From the NCBI GenBank assembly GCA_021399445.1, contig JAJTUQ010000008.1, positions 1,232,433 through 1,296,432 of the forward strand: DNA of 64,000 nucleotides, written 5' to 3'. Positions within the stretch are counted from its first letter, which is position 1. Each line of letters starts with the position of its first letter. The notes beneath the pieces were generated by a model that was not told where the DNA came from, searched no databases, and worked only from the letters and a program-made list of their open reading frames with translations. A program made the position numbers and the translations under genes. This DNA comes from Xylogone sp. PMI_703 (taxonomy: Eukaryota > Ascomycota > Leotiomycetes). This document shows, in pieces, positions 11,467 to 24,134 of this stretch.

Positions 11467-14400
11467 TTATGCTCCGTACCAGAACCTGTCCCAAGCTCTT
11501 TTACAGACTTCATCTTGCAAATACTTCACAAATTCACTAAAATCAATCGGCCTATCCCCCTCAAGTCTCAGTTTCCTATCCTTAACGCCCCCCCAGCCTT
11601 CCACTGGCAATTTGATATATCTATGCCCCTTGTCGCAAAAGTGCATTATCTTGGGCAGACATGCCTCTTCAGGGCTGTTCCTTGCCTTATAACACTCCTC
11701 GCAGATCAATGTGTTGGAGCATTCCGTACAGTAATATGCAGTTGAACATCCCCACCAGGAAAACTCCGCCACTGGACTGCGGACCCCGCCATCCTAGGTA
11801 TATTCCATATATTCCACCTTATCAAGGTCACCTTCGTCCTCCGGTGGAGGTTTCTCGGTATCTGTATGAGAGGACTTAATGTTTCCATTTGCCTCTTCTC
11901 TGATGTTCCCGTCATCACTGTCACTATCGCTGTCACACTCACTGCCATCAGCAACTTCACTATCACTGTTGCCATCTTAGCCTTCATCATTACCGGAGTC
12001 AGGATCGATCCGCGAAAACAGTGCAGAAGTTATTATACAAGCGTATCGTAAAATATCACGTCCATCGGGCAAAGCTTTGCTCAGCAGGGTCAAGGCATGG
12101 CCAAGCTTTCCAAATTTTATGCGTCGTTCCATCGCACTGTATCACTTAAGCTTATAAAGCAATCATCGAAAATACTCTGCAACCTTGTTTGGAACTCGGT
12201 TGATTAGCCTATTTTGAGGCACATGGCCACAATGACAATGCGTAGATGTATCAGTACAAGACTGGAGGAGATTAACATGTTCAAGGAGAGCGGCCTCTTC
12301 ATTAGCTCCTTAAGAGCATCAAGTGCTTCTGCCTTGACTTTAGGGTCTCGGGAGGCACGAAAAATCTCGTACAAAGTTTTGTCATTGTATCAACCGCCCG
12401 CTGGAGGGTGTCCTGTGGCACTTCGCTCGTGATATCATACAAGTAACCATCAGAAATACTATCAAAGACCTAGTCGAGTACCTTACAAGCCATTTCAGTG
12501 TCCCTAACGACGTATAAATAAGCCCTGGCCAAATCAACGCGTAAGAGAGCACCAGCATTCAGCCTGTCAAAGAATTCAACAATACTGATATATGATTCAA
12601 CAATGAAGTCTCTCTCCTCTTCCTTGATTGAAGTGCAGCGGAAATTGAAATGTCGTTCTCTGCTGACATTAGCATAGTTCCATGCCATCCAAGTTAGTCT
12701 CTTAATCAGGCTCTAGGATTTTAGAGTACAGATATATCTTAAGTTGTCGTGTCCTTTCTCGAACAATGTTAACTCATTGACGAGGGCATCCCTCGGTGTC
12801 TGACCGGTTGGATCTACAGCTTTAGCCTTAGCATATGATTTCGCAGCAGCTGCCAGGGCCCCGAGCTTTGTTTCAATCCGTGCTTTCGTCATTACAGCCA
12901 GTCTTTTTAAGGAACCGGGTATCTCTGCATTCTCAAGGTCCTCTGTGCAGATTGATATAGCACGAAGGGCTTTACTCTTATTGTGAAGTTTTAGTAATAT
13001 CTTTGCCTTTAAGTTCATTATCTTGAATTTCTCAACACAATTCGTGCCATCGTACAGATCGAGTACCTTCTGGCAGATTGTGTCGGCACAGCTATATTGT
13101 TTATAATATAACAACAGCTTGGATATAGCACAATAAGCATAACTTGTCCATTTCAATATCGCCAAAGAGGCTAAGTATACCTAAAACAGCTTTTTCTTGA
13201 CTTAGAATCTGTCTTGTGTTAACGTCTTTCATATCTTGGCTATAGCCGTTCGTATTAACATTATTGATTTTCATTACACCTTCGACGTTAGCTTTGCTTT
13301 CTTGAGGGAATTCATGAGGGAAGTTTATCTTGGCTTATACAGCAAGTAGACTTTCAAGTCCAGCCTAGAACAGATGAACAATTCAGCCAATAGGCATCTT
13401 TGTTATGGATCAAGGTGAACGAGGGACAGTTTCATTTACAACACTTAATAATCTGTGCAGAAGTTTATATATCCTTACTACCTCATCAACAGTATCGGCT
13501 CTGTACAGAAGACAGAAGAACCTTCTTGCTATACCTAGGCAATATGTGCGAAGGTTAACTGTAACATCAGACCACCAACTCTCGGCAAAAGAGCTTATAT
13601 AAATCTTAACCTCTGTTGTCTTGAGAAGTTCAGCCTAGACTACTACCCTAATATTGACAATATTCTTAATATTTTTATTATAAATAACTTGGGTATAACT
13701 CAGTATTTCAGGAAAATGAAGATTAGTCAGTGCAGCAGCAAAAGCCTCCATAACCTCAGTATTCTCTAACACTAAGTGCTCCTCAGGCTTGATCTTACAC
13801 CAATGAGTGAAGAAGTAAAGAGCAACATAACCTTGTAAGTCTGAGTTTATTTTGCGACCTAAGCCCAGCGGGTCAGCTTCCACAAGTCTCACTAATGCGA
13901 GGAAGATTTGGCAGTACGCTTCTGATGGCTGTCACTGCCAAGCAGGGCTTTCCTTGCACGAATCTCTGAAAAAGGCCCTCATGGATCTCTCTCTGAATCC
14001 AACTAGTAATATACTGTCGTTGTAAATTTCATCGAGGTTAATAAAGGTTTTCTCAGCCCTCTCTAGGTCCTGAATCGACTTGCTTACGACGAATATGTTG
14101 CCACGGTTATCCTCGCGCATATCAGCATCAAACTCGGATCTCCTACTTAAAGGAACTTAGAAGCTACTTCAGGAATTTCCTCAAGAGTAAAGCTGTCATC
14201 CTCTGAAAGATATACCAAGAGAGATGTCACCTCATCAAGGGTAAAGACTTTATATTGAAATACCAGCCACTACAGAAGTTTACAGCTAACCTCTTGATGA
14301 GCTACTGGCATCCTGCGCTAACATTCAGCCAGCATTGTGTCGTAGAGATTGTGTAGAGTTGGGGGCATTAGCCACGAGAGAGCGTTAAGTACTGTGGCTT

Positions 14401-16301
14401 CACGACCAAGATCATTGAGTCTGACCAGAGCATGTTCAGCGTAAAGCAGATCTAGAGGGTTAACCCATTAATCCTTCTGCATTCCTTCTACAATTAGCAT
14501 AAACTTACCAGGTGATATCTCCACAACCTTCTCCACGATTCGCTGTTGGATGTATTAACTAAACTTTCGGAAGTAGTCAAGTTTGTTGATGTAGTGCTAG
14601 GTAAACGACTTGAAGTCTTGCAGCTGCTTCTCCTTTCTGACCTCGATTGAGCTGACCTCGCATTATGCACTAAAATCATCTAGAAGCCCCGGCCAGGTAG
14701 TCACCAACAGTGAGATCCTGAAACGCTCATTTTTGGCCAGTTTAATGAAGTCAAGGAAAGCCTGATGGTCGGCAATCTCGTCAAGGCCGTCAAAAACAAT
14801 GAAGAGACGGTTGGGAGATGTCGAGCTAAACACAGGGCCAAATATTTTAAGAAGCAAGTGTTTCCAGATCCAGACATTATAAGACACATCATCACGAATC
14901 ATCTCTGCACTAATCTTCTCGTATAATAATGCACTCTGCTTTGTCACCTGGTTGATGATAGTAGTTATTCTACCTAAAAAGATGTATAAGTCTTTGTGCT
15001 GTTCCCGAAAGTAAAAATGGGCAACGTAAGTACACTGTAAAGAGTCTGTTTTGGCATGCTTCTGGAGTTCATCATGGATTGCTGCTGCCAGATGGCTTTT
15101 ACCTATGCCTGGCTGTCTCACAAGGGCGAGTACTGAACGGAGATTAACATCATCCTGTTTCATCTAGGCCTCCTATTCCGGTTCCGAAAACACCTAGCAG
15201 CAGGTATCTAAGACAAGAGTCTCTTTCAAGATACGATACTTATGGCTATTGTGTTTGATGGTCTATAACGCGTTTCAGATTTGGTTCGCGGATGCTGACT
15301 TGCTTGTGTCATGAGCCAAAGGCTTGCCCTTGCATTCACGTTTGAGGTTTTGCTCACTGAAAGCCTTGAGGAACTTCGCCATATTACTACAGATGCTCTC
15401 TGTATCTTGGTGGATCTAGTCTATAACTTTTATCTGTGCCTCTAGCATCTGTGTGTATGACTCCTGATTAACATGTAGTTCTGAGTTCATTTTCTTGAGC
15501 TCTTTACTATTGCCGAGAATAACAAATTCGGTTACTTCGTGAAGACGAGCAAGATCCTTATCCATCTTCTTGCGAGCGTTACCCAGGTCAGCATCCTCGC
15601 CTGTCACGAGATTACTAATCCATTTCTCTGTTCAAAATTGAAATAAGCTAAGTGTAATATTCTGTATAAGTCTGTAGTTTTTTACTAAAACGGCCCAGCT
15701 CGATATATTTGTGTACATAACCACAAACGGCTAAAAAGGACATAAACACATCCATGAGACAATTCCGATAAGCTTTGTTTGACGGCAGACGAGTTTCTAA
15801 TATGACTACTCGTTCCAGAAAACTATTCATATTGTCGAAGAAAACAATGATTATGTCGTAATCAGTGGAGACTTATTTGCAGACCTGTACAGATCAAATA
15901 AGGTTAGCTAATAATCAAAAAACAATATACTATCGTGAAATAACCTGCATGAGCATTCTAAGGAATTTATTGATGAAACTTACCATTAGAAAATATGTTA
16001 TAGCTGTACCTATGACTGCTGCTGGGGAGAACGTGGGTGTGACAGCTGAAAGCAATTGCTGGGTGCTTTTCTCGAGGTAGTCTATCTTAGTAGCAAACAG
16101 ACTACGCAGCCTGTCTACTTTTTTGTCATTATATCGAAACTTATGGAACGTATTCATCTCGCCTGTGACAAAATCGATCATGGCTTGAGTGTTGTCGAAC
16201 TTACGCTTCAAGTCAAATCTCACAATACCCTTGTAGTTCCTGAGTGCCTGCTGCCATATATCGACCACATCGCGGTCATCGTCTCTAGAATCTCCTGCCA
16301 T
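11467..16301 (-). pseudogene. Goodbye-NACHT-TPR-ZZ-type NLR pseudogene
   Basis: Pieces in the expected order of one fungal STAND protein lie on the minus strand. The N-terminus (16301-15930) resembles the fungal Goodbye domain (DIWQQALRNY start) and ends at a GTAAGT donor. Helical continuation follows at 15830-15648 and 15607-15416. A NACHT P-loop (PGIGKSH) and Walker B (FIVFDGLDEI) lie in 15163-14663. TPR-like helices occupy 13165-12470. An acidic Asp/Ser linker near 11985-11790 leads to a cysteine-rich C-terminus (CTEC, CEEC) typical of ZZ-like tails in these proteins. Between the pieces are several stops and frame changes; the last is a TAG at about 11795 just before the zinc tail. I count it as a pseudogene. 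It lies upstream of the NACHT-ANK gene on the same strand, so two different NLR types were neighbours. Confidence 0.75.
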
Positions 16302-17117
16302 TACGTGCTACGCATCCAGCATAATTGTCATAGTCTCTGCGTGTGAAATGAAAGACTCAAAAAGTATTCCATGAATAAACGATCTAAAAATCAGACATTG
16401 ATATCGTCAAATCAATCAGAATCTCACTTCGAGGCGTGCCAATAGTTCACATTCCCACAGCTCCGCAATTTATGCAAGCAATAAGGTCTTAGCATCAAAG
16501 GATTCTCTGCTTTAGGTTTTGCCCCTTATACAGACATTTATAGCTGATATTCAGTTGTCTGCTCCTTCAAAAATAAGCTGCTCGGGCAAAAAATTAGACG
16601 CTGAGTGCTACGGCTTATACTCGTGTGCATTTTGCCGGCAGTATGTACCCGAGTGAATACCTATTTAAGTACACCTTAGAGAGATTCAATACATTCCTCC
16701 ATCTACCTACCAGAAAAGGCTGGTAGCCGTACCATAGTAGTCAGCCTTCGTTTGAAATTACCGAGTGATACGGCGTCAAAATGAAGGGGTTTGGAACAGC
16801 TCGCTTGCAGCTGATTAGTAAATGCCATCAATAGGTGGTATAAACCTCGTAAGAAAATTCGAAAAGACCAGTAATGGGCATCTCATAAGTTTACGTGGCA
16901 GATTTGCAGGGTTGACGTATAGGTGTGAGTTATTAGCTCATGATAAGCTAAGTTGGGCTGCTAATCAAGCCTTATTGCATAAGTAGCTCTTCAGGCCAGG
17001 ATAATTTGTCAAGTTTGTTAGAGTTTAGGTTCCTAATACAATGGTTCTCTCTCGTTACTCAGGTCCTTCTTCCCATTCATTAATGTTAATCCGTTTTCGC
17101 CCTCCTAAGGAAGGCAG
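16302..17117. other. Intergenic, nothing recognised
   Basis: About 800 bp between the 5' end of the NLR pseudogene and the 3' end of the SDR gene. No gene, repeat or RNA was recognised. Confidence 0.5.
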
Positions 17118-18465
17118 CTAGTCCTCCTTATCCAACGACTCATGAAATCGATTCGTGACCGGGCCGTCAAAGTTCTTGTACCACTACAGAGAGCATGCCT
17201 GTTAGTCAAGTGTAGCTAGATACGTCCACCCCAAAGCATTAAAAATGTAGCAAAACATTAATGAATGGCTGGGGGCTGGGGGATGAGGGAGAGGAAGGAC
17301 GATCTCTCTTACCTCAACCGTCTGCTCAATGCCCTCATCAATGCTACATAGCGGCTTATACCCCAAGCGAGTCTTAGCCTTCTGGATACTGAAATACCTA
17401 ACCATGGTCGTGAATCTAATCATAACTGGGTTGAGAACAGGTTTGGCTCCGATGAGAGAGCAGATGCTCGCATAGATTGTAGCAAGAAACAGCGCTAAGA
17501 ATCGAGGAATTACAATCGGTTTCTCGTCCATGTTCGCCCCCAGTAGGCGATAGATCTTGCGGGTAAAGTCGTAAAAGAGTAATGGTTCATCATTCGTGAT
17601 GACGAATGCTTCCGCGTCGACTTTGCGCTGCTCGGGAGGAAAGAGACCGGTTTGGGCTGACTGGAGGAGCTTTGATCCGGCGAGGAGATGGCCCTCTACG
17701 CAGTTGTCGACGTAAGTGAAGTCATAGAGGTTTTTGTTGTTACCGAATTGGAGGCGGGTGGCTCCTTTTTTGTAGGAGGTCACTAGGCCGGCGAAAGTTT
17801 GGCCGTCGTAAGGGCCGAAGACGCCGCAAGGGCGGATGATGGAGGTGAGCATTTTGGTGCGGTCGTTGGCTGCGAGGACCAGTTTTTCGGCGTGAATCTG
17901 TGGATTAGACGGGAGCAAAGTTAGCTGGAGTCTGAAATTAAAGTTGAAGCTCATCAGTTGATGGTGGTGGTGGTGGTGGTTGCTGTTGTGCTGCTGCTGC
18001 GCTTACCTTCGATTCTGTATAAACTGATGATTGGTGTCTCCCTTCCACATAGGGCCAGGTCTCGTCAGCACCGGCCAAGTCCGAGACATTGTCAGAAACG
18101 ACGCTGGAGCTGCTGGTGTAAATGAAGACCCTCACTCCTGTGTCCTGACAGACCTCAAGCAGGTTCTGCGTACCTCCGACATTGATCTTGAAGATGGCCG
18201 CCTTATCCTGCATCCAGATCAGGGCGGAGGCGACGTGGAAGACAATCGCAGGCTTGACTTGTTCGACCAACCGCCACACCTTGTCGAAATCAGTAATGTC
18301 GACGGTGTGGTATTCCACACCGTCATAACGCTCGTTGACCGGCTGGTGGATATCAAGGGAATAGATCAGGGAACTGGAATACCGACCCCTTAGCACGCGG
18401 ATTAAGTGTGAGCCAAGGAATCCCGTGCCGCCGGTTACGAGAATCGAGGTGGGATGTTCTGCCAT
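17118..18465 (-). CDS. Sterol dehydrogenase-like SDR (Erg26/3-beta-HSD family)
   Basis: Three exons, 18465-18007, 17897-17313 and 17183-17118, give a protein of about 369 residues, close to the usual size of the family. Both introns are phase 0. Intron 1 (17898-18006) has donor GTAAGC and acceptor CACAG. Intron 2 (17184-17312) has donor GTAAGA, branch CTAAC and acceptor TGTAG, and the last exon encodes WYKNFDGPVTNRF before TAG. The Rossmann motif VTGGTGFLGSHL is near the N-terminus, followed by YTSSSSVV and the catalytic YTESK (Tyr-x3-Lys). A hydrophobic stretch (FLALFLATIYASICSLIG) matches the membrane-associated segment of Erg26/NSDHL-like enzymes. Such enzymes oxidise and decarboxylate sterol 4-carboxylates with NAD. 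A specialised-metabolism 3-beta-HSD paralogue cannot be excluded. The first intron contains a (TGG)n/(CTG)n microsatellite. Confidence 0.85.
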
Positions 18466-19208
18466 AAGTGTCTAGGAAGGCAAAAGACTATGTATGTACT
18501 TATTATAGGGAGAAATGTTTTGAAAGTGAGCTCTGATTACTCGGTTGACGAGAGGCAGACAGCTTGTTGTCTCCTCCTATATCTTGGAAATTAGAGCTCG
18601 AAAACATGAGGTTTTAGTGCTTACTCCAAGCATGCTCTAAATAATAGGCTTATGCTATACATAATCGGGGTCAGTTGTACGCTGCTAACCGGACAGGACA
18701 AAGTGCTGGGTACGATGGATAAGATAAATACAAATAAAGTTAGCTCTCGTAATTTGAGTATGTGCTCACGGTCTGAAAAGCTCCCTGAGCACCTTTTAAC
18801 ATCTTCTTCTCTGGCAGCAATCGGTGGGGCAGTTTTAATTGTCAATAGCCTGTAGAAGCTCATATATCTACGTAGTCTACAGTCTAATATCTTCTTACGC
18901 TCTCTCATCTCTCTTCGCCTCAGATATTTCCAAGTCTCTGGGGTTTGCCGGTTATTTATGTGATGCATGCTAAGATCTACTGTTATTCAGGTTAACAACT
19001 CGCTCGGATGTGTTTCGAACATCGATAAAAATAACATAATGACTAAGCTACATAACTGCTTAGTAGCTGTAGATGCCATATTGCTAAATTTGAAGACCAA
19101 GAGTAGTGGTCACGATAGCCGAAAAAGGGAAAACGAGGTGAATGATAGGCTTCAAAGAACAATTAGAATGCTCCTCTTTGTTACCGTTAACGTACATAAA
19201 GACCGTCA
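18466..19208. other. Intergenic, nothing recognised
   Basis: About 740 bp between the promoter side of the SDR gene and the 3' end of the MDR gene. No supported gene on either strand. Confidence 0.5.
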
Positions 19209-20527
19209 TCAGAACTCTATAACCACTTTTCCGAAAAGAGTACTGCCCCGCATATAGTCCAGCGCTTCTACTGCCTGTTCAAACTGAAAGACTCGATCAA
19301 TGCAGGGCGCCAACTGGCACTGGGTCGCGCTCAAGAACTCCATAAGTTCTTCCAGGCCTCCTTTGATTCCAACCCGAATACCACTGGATATCATTCAGCT
19401 TAGATTAAGGTAAGAGGGTTGGACTGAGAGACTTACACAATGCGGCACTTCTTGATAATCACCGTGTTGACCAGATCGACCAAATCGCCTTCGCTTTTGT
19501 TTGTCAAAAACCCAACCTGTGAGACCTGACCGCCATTTCTAGTAGCTATTACGCTCTTGAGCAGAGTTCCGGCCCCGCCATTTTCAATCACGAAATGTGC
19601 GCCGAGGCCGTCAGTCAGCGACAATACCTCTTGTTCCCAGTGAGGAACCTTTGCGTAATTGATGGTGTATGTGGCACCTAACTCCTTCGCTCGTAGTAGC
19701 TTCTCGTCGGAGGAAGATGTAATAACCACTGTCGCCCCAGCCCTAACAGCTAGCAATAGTGACACGAGGCTGACACCGCCAGTACCTGTGACTCCTTAGA
19801 TGGCCTCGTAATATTGCAGGAAATACAGCTTTCAGAGCTCCTACCTTGAATGAGCACAGTTTTCCCGGTCAATCGGGAATTCATCTCCATGGCAGACCAA
19901 GCAGTGAGTCCCGCGCATGGTATCACACTTGCCTGAGATAAATAAGCAGGGATTCACTGAGAGGCTTTGAAAGCCTGCAGGTATGTTCAAACCTCGGCCC
20001 ATGTTAGGTGCTGGGGAATTTTCACAAGAGCGTTCTCTGGCACAACGATATACTGTGCTAGTGTTCCGTCAATATTGTGGCCGAAAGCTGCAGTAATGTA
20101 AGCGTGAAGGGAACGATTCCAGAAGATGAACTCTGTACTCACCTCGCATGCTCGTCTCGTTTCCAGTAATGTCATCCAAATTGACGAGGGATACCACGCG
20201 ATCGCCCTTCTGCAAATGATCAGTCGACTAAATGGCAAAAGTGGCATGGCGAAGTCCAATGACCTTAAACAGCCTGACATGATCGCCAATCCACATAATC
20301 TCTCCAGCGAATTCACTCCCTACAATCCCACCCTCTAAGACTCCCAATGGCACTCCAGACGGCAACTTACCATCGACAGCCGCGACATCCTTATAATTTA
20401 GTGAAACTGCACGCACACGGACTAAGACGTCCAGTGACCCTCGCGAAGGGATGGACTCGTCGTGAAATCGAACTGCTCCTGGAGATTCCCTCCGAAGGAC
20501 TCTGCGAGTCAAAGGTATGTTAGACAT
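19209..20527 (-). CDS. Zinc-type alcohol dehydrogenase-like MDR protein
   Basis: Six exons join in frame to about 348 residues, the usual family length: 20527-20264, 20209-20143, 20087-19993, 19932-19845, 19794-19437 and 19383-19209. The five introns are 50-60 bp with GT..AG ends (20210-20263, 20088-20142, 19933-19992, 19795-19844, 19384-19436); two donors (GTCATT and GTTTGA) are weak. The protein shows a GroES-like start (VRAVSLNYKDVAAVDG), then GDRVVSLVNLDDITG, IPCAGLTAWSAME, the dinucleotide-binding GVTGTGGVSLVSLLLA and a C-terminal GSTLFGKVVIEF. I do not see the cysteine and histidine ligands of a catalytic zinc, so it is closer to the quinone-reductase-like MDRs. It is expected to be an NAD(P)H-dependent oxidoreductase of unknown substrate. 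It looks intact despite its many small exons. Confidence 0.83.
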
Positions 20528-22607
20528 GGTTAGATCAGAGCCAACAGTAAAGAACCGTTAGTAACATGTGACTTAGGTAAAGAGAAATGGCGAGCAAGGC
20601 ATTCACTTCAGATTCGTCACCCTTCAGACCCTATATACCTGCGGCATGTTACCACTGAACCTAGCTAGATCAGCTTTGCTTTCAAAGCCAGAAGTTGGCT
20701 ACGTTTCGACGACTGAATTACTTTCATCGATCATACTCAGGTATAGGCAAGATGTCTTCCACAGAAAGTCTCAAATCGAGACTGAAGCACCCTACAAGGT
20801 CAGCCACATCTGTCAGCGCCTTGCACATGTCAATTTTTAGCGTCAATATCGAGCCAGCTAAGCCTAGTCAGGGCATGCGTCTGTCCCTAAGCTATATTAT
20901 GACCAATATTGTTACCGGTGCAGTGAAGCAGACAAAGTTTGTCGGCATATTATGGTCCCAGCCTGGTCACTTACAACGGATCAAAAAGAAAAGAGGGGAC
21001 AGCAGAGTTAACTTGCGCAGGAAGTACTCTAGACAACGCCAAAGTAGAGACCTGCCCTCGTTTTCCATGGCTCCTTAATCATAACATCTCAAGCCTTCAC
21101 CCACCAGTCATCTTCAAGATCGGCCACATTTTCCAAGGATAGCATAGCGTAATGACCAGTGTGGAACAGTGGAACTAGTAGAATATATATATCACTAAGG
21201 CTTTTAATTGCAGTTGAATACTTTCCATCTATTCGTTACAAAAACACATGGCTCTATAAAAATAAAGAGTATATATATCTTACCGATTATTAATACGTCA
21301 AAGTACATGGTTAAACTTTCTCTTACTCGCATCAGAACCGTCTGTCATAGCATGTTGATTAAGTTTTGCGGCCTACTGAACTCGTAGTCAGACTTGCCTC
21401 ATCCAATATCCTAACGGGCATCTTTACATGTCCTTAGCAACCACAAGGCGTTCACTTGGCTTTAAAGTCTAACCAGCTATCGCTCCGAGCCAAATGAAAG
21501 GTATCCTCAGTATCGGAATACTTGAGATTACTGTATAATAATATGCGTTTTTATCTTTAATAGTACACGTCACAAAAATCTCTGAATTTTACCACGTATT
21601 TGTCAAACATCAAGAAGAAAATTTTTTTTCACTTTTCACTTAAAGTTTTCCTCAAAAAAAAAAAAAATTTTCTCCACTATTAACTTTAACGGTAACCTTT
21701 GTAGTAAGCAATTACTGTAAATCAACTTACTCGTATTGTTACGAGGCTGAAGGTCATCCTATACAGTTCTAAGGATTAGATCGGCTAGTCTCTTTTCTCA
21801 ACCAATGGGAGCCCGCTCTTGATATAAGGGTGACACGGAGTTCCGTGATCTTTAACCGCTAGGAAGAGATTCTCCACCGCTCGTACTTAAAACGATAAAA
21901 TGGCTGCTTATGCATGCCGTGATTCCATGCTACTTTTCCACCATGCTTAGAGTGCGTGCTGTGGTACGGGCCAGAGGTACTGTTAAGGGTAAAATGTCTC
22001 CACTCTTTGCAAGAGACCTTGTTCAATGCTGCTTTTGAATAATTTCCGAAACTGTATATACCCTAACAACAGTTGTGTAGTCCCCGTCAGTAATCTACCA
22101 CTTGTAGGATTCTCACAAGATGTGGCCATCAGAAGTAATGCGGATACTCATATCCGTGTTTGCTAAATTCTTGGTCACAAGTTATATGATAGGATGGTAG
22201 GAGGGAAGGGTCTGTAATATTAACTTAATCTCACTATAATTGTTTTAAGCAGCCGCCTATTGTCTCATGCCATAGCGCATTTATTACTTTAATAACCTGT
22301 TCAACGAGCTATAGCACAGAAGAAAAGATTTATAATGGCTCTGACACTGCGTTGCCTCAGCTCTGGATAGCGTTTAGCAGAATGCTCATTAATAATCCAG
22401 TTGGACGTCACTATGTTCCTTGCCATTGAACTAAGTACGACGTTACGCAGGTAGCGGGAAACATCCTCTAATGTGATCGCATTGACCTAATTTAACTTGT
22501 GTACAAATAATTACATTCCCCTGCCAAGGCCGGTTTAAAACTCGCTGACAATCCATGATAACAGAGTATTCAATTATTCAGAAATGCTGAGAGTCATCCT
22601 AGTGTGA
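20528..22607. other. Intergenic ~2 kb, no supported gene
   Basis: The open frames at 20646-21142 lack domain features and I do not support them. A run of A residues lies at about 21653-21667. No repeat shared with the rest of the window was noticed. Confidence 0.45.
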
Positions 22608-24134
22608 CTATTTCAATATTTCTCTCATCCATCTCTCCAAAACAGTAGCACTCTGTGGTTTTTCCTTATATCCCAGGAATGATTCTGCAATGATGGCTTC
22701 GTGTTCTTCTCCTGGACCCATGAAGATTAAGGTGTTGGAATGAACAGACTAAACGAGTCAGCTCATCTTTTTAAGTAAAGGCCAGGAAGTTCACAAACTT
22801 TGATCTTAGAGGATATTTCTATAATTGCTCCAGCAAGAAATTCGTCGGCTCCTCCCACAATTAGCATCTTTTGTATGGGAACTGTCCTCCACCATTCCTT
22901 TGGAGCTGTGACGGGTGAGTTATAGGGATCTCGTTTTGCAGCTCCTCTATATGCAGACGCCCATCTTTCGGTTCCTTTTGGAGTTAGAGTATCCCTTGCC
23001 AATGTTGAGGGAGGGTTACATCCATCCAGAGATACCCCAGGGGATATCAAGACGCAGGCGAGTAAAGATGACTGAAGGCTTATGGCCGGAACGGTCGGGC
23101 TTGAATGAGGCTGAGAAATGTGCAGCAAGAGAGACAATGCTAGATGGCCACCTGCTGAATCGCCGCCTATGATAATCTAAAACCAGTCCATTTTATCAGC
23201 CATTTTTGCGTAAAATAGGCTACAGCTTAGCAAAATGCACGTACATCCGAAGGTGATTTGCCCTCTGACAGAAGATATTGAACTGCCCTAGCAGCTTGTG
23301 CTAGTTGACGCGGGTAGGGATGCTCGGGAGCAAGGTCTAGAGGAGAGAAACATGGTAAACCTTCAAGCTTCTCAAGCTGGCTTTAGTTTTGGTATAATTC
23401 TCACCGTAACTTAGTATCATTGCCGCTATCTTTCCACCTGCAGCTTTCACAATATCCCACGCAATTCTCAACTGTAGCTCGTTACCGCCAACGCAGTATC
23501 CGCCACCTGAAAGTGATAATTAGTGAAACCTTCCTTTTGGTTTTCACTTGGAACCTTTTAGATCCTCGCTTGTGAACTTGTGGCATACGAGGCAGTGGGT
23601 AAAGGCGAGGCTGCAATCAGAATTTGAATTACCTGGGAAATACAGAAAGACTTTATCCGACGTACTGTCACCGAGCCAATGCGCTTTTGTGCCATCACTG
23701 TCAATTGTGACGGTATACGGTGTGAAGTTCTCCTTCATAGCAATAATATTGTAAGCTTCCTCGGTGGTGGTACTCGTCATCCTATAGTATCGTTAGTTCC
23801 AGTCATTCTAGAGGAGTTACAACCTCGGAACAAACACACCGTAACTGGCGAATTGAGAGACTTGATAAAAGCCTTCGCATGAATGCATATACCACATGTC
23901 TAAAAAGCTCCGGGTGCTTCTCCGATGGGCTTGTGATAGGATAGGAAATAATCTTGGCGAGGGCGACAGTTACTTTATAAAGCTCAGTACTGCTATGGCC
24001 GTGCCTCCGCCTTGGGGGAAGGGAAATAGAGACTCACTTGCACCGGTGATCTTGACTGCCATATCTAGGGACTCTCCAAATGAGAGCTTGCCTTTCTGCG
24101 CAGCGTCTGGGAAGGTAGAATAGTCTTTCATCAT
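22608..24134 (-). CDS. Alpha/beta-hydrolase fold-3 esterase/lipase-like protein
   Basis: Seven exons give about 363 residues: 24134-24038, 23972-23840, 23781-23633, 23506-23405, 23336-23245, 23176-22799 and 22748-22608. All junctions keep frame. The exon 1/2 acceptor (AAG before 23972) is the least certain. The protein begins MMKDYSTFPDAAQKGKLSF, and later shows YFPGGGYCVGG (oxyanion HGGG-like loop, with PGGG) and ILSYDLAPEHPYP. The nucleophile elbow is GDSAGG, with GADEFL (acid) and PGEEHEA (catalytic His) near the end. These are the hormone-sensitive-lipase-type signatures. It probably hydrolyses a carboxylic ester or lactone; the substrate is unknown. Open-frame pieces look broken when read singly, but the splice sites, including CTAAC/CTGAC branch points, restore a complete gene. 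The start is one of two adjacent ATGs. Confidence 0.8.

Noticed and set aside
19209..20527. MDR alcohol dehydrogenase as a pseudogene
   Set aside because: Five short introns with in-phase junctions restore 348 residues including the dinucleotide-binding site.
20695..21142. Possible small basic protein genes
   Set aside because: No leader, domain, splice pattern or coding bias; consistent with chance open frames.
22763..23780. Alpha/beta hydrolase as a pseudogene
   Set aside because: Single open frames look broken and one seems to lack the catalytic His, but splicing restores GGGY, GDSAG, Asp and PGEEH in a continuous frame.
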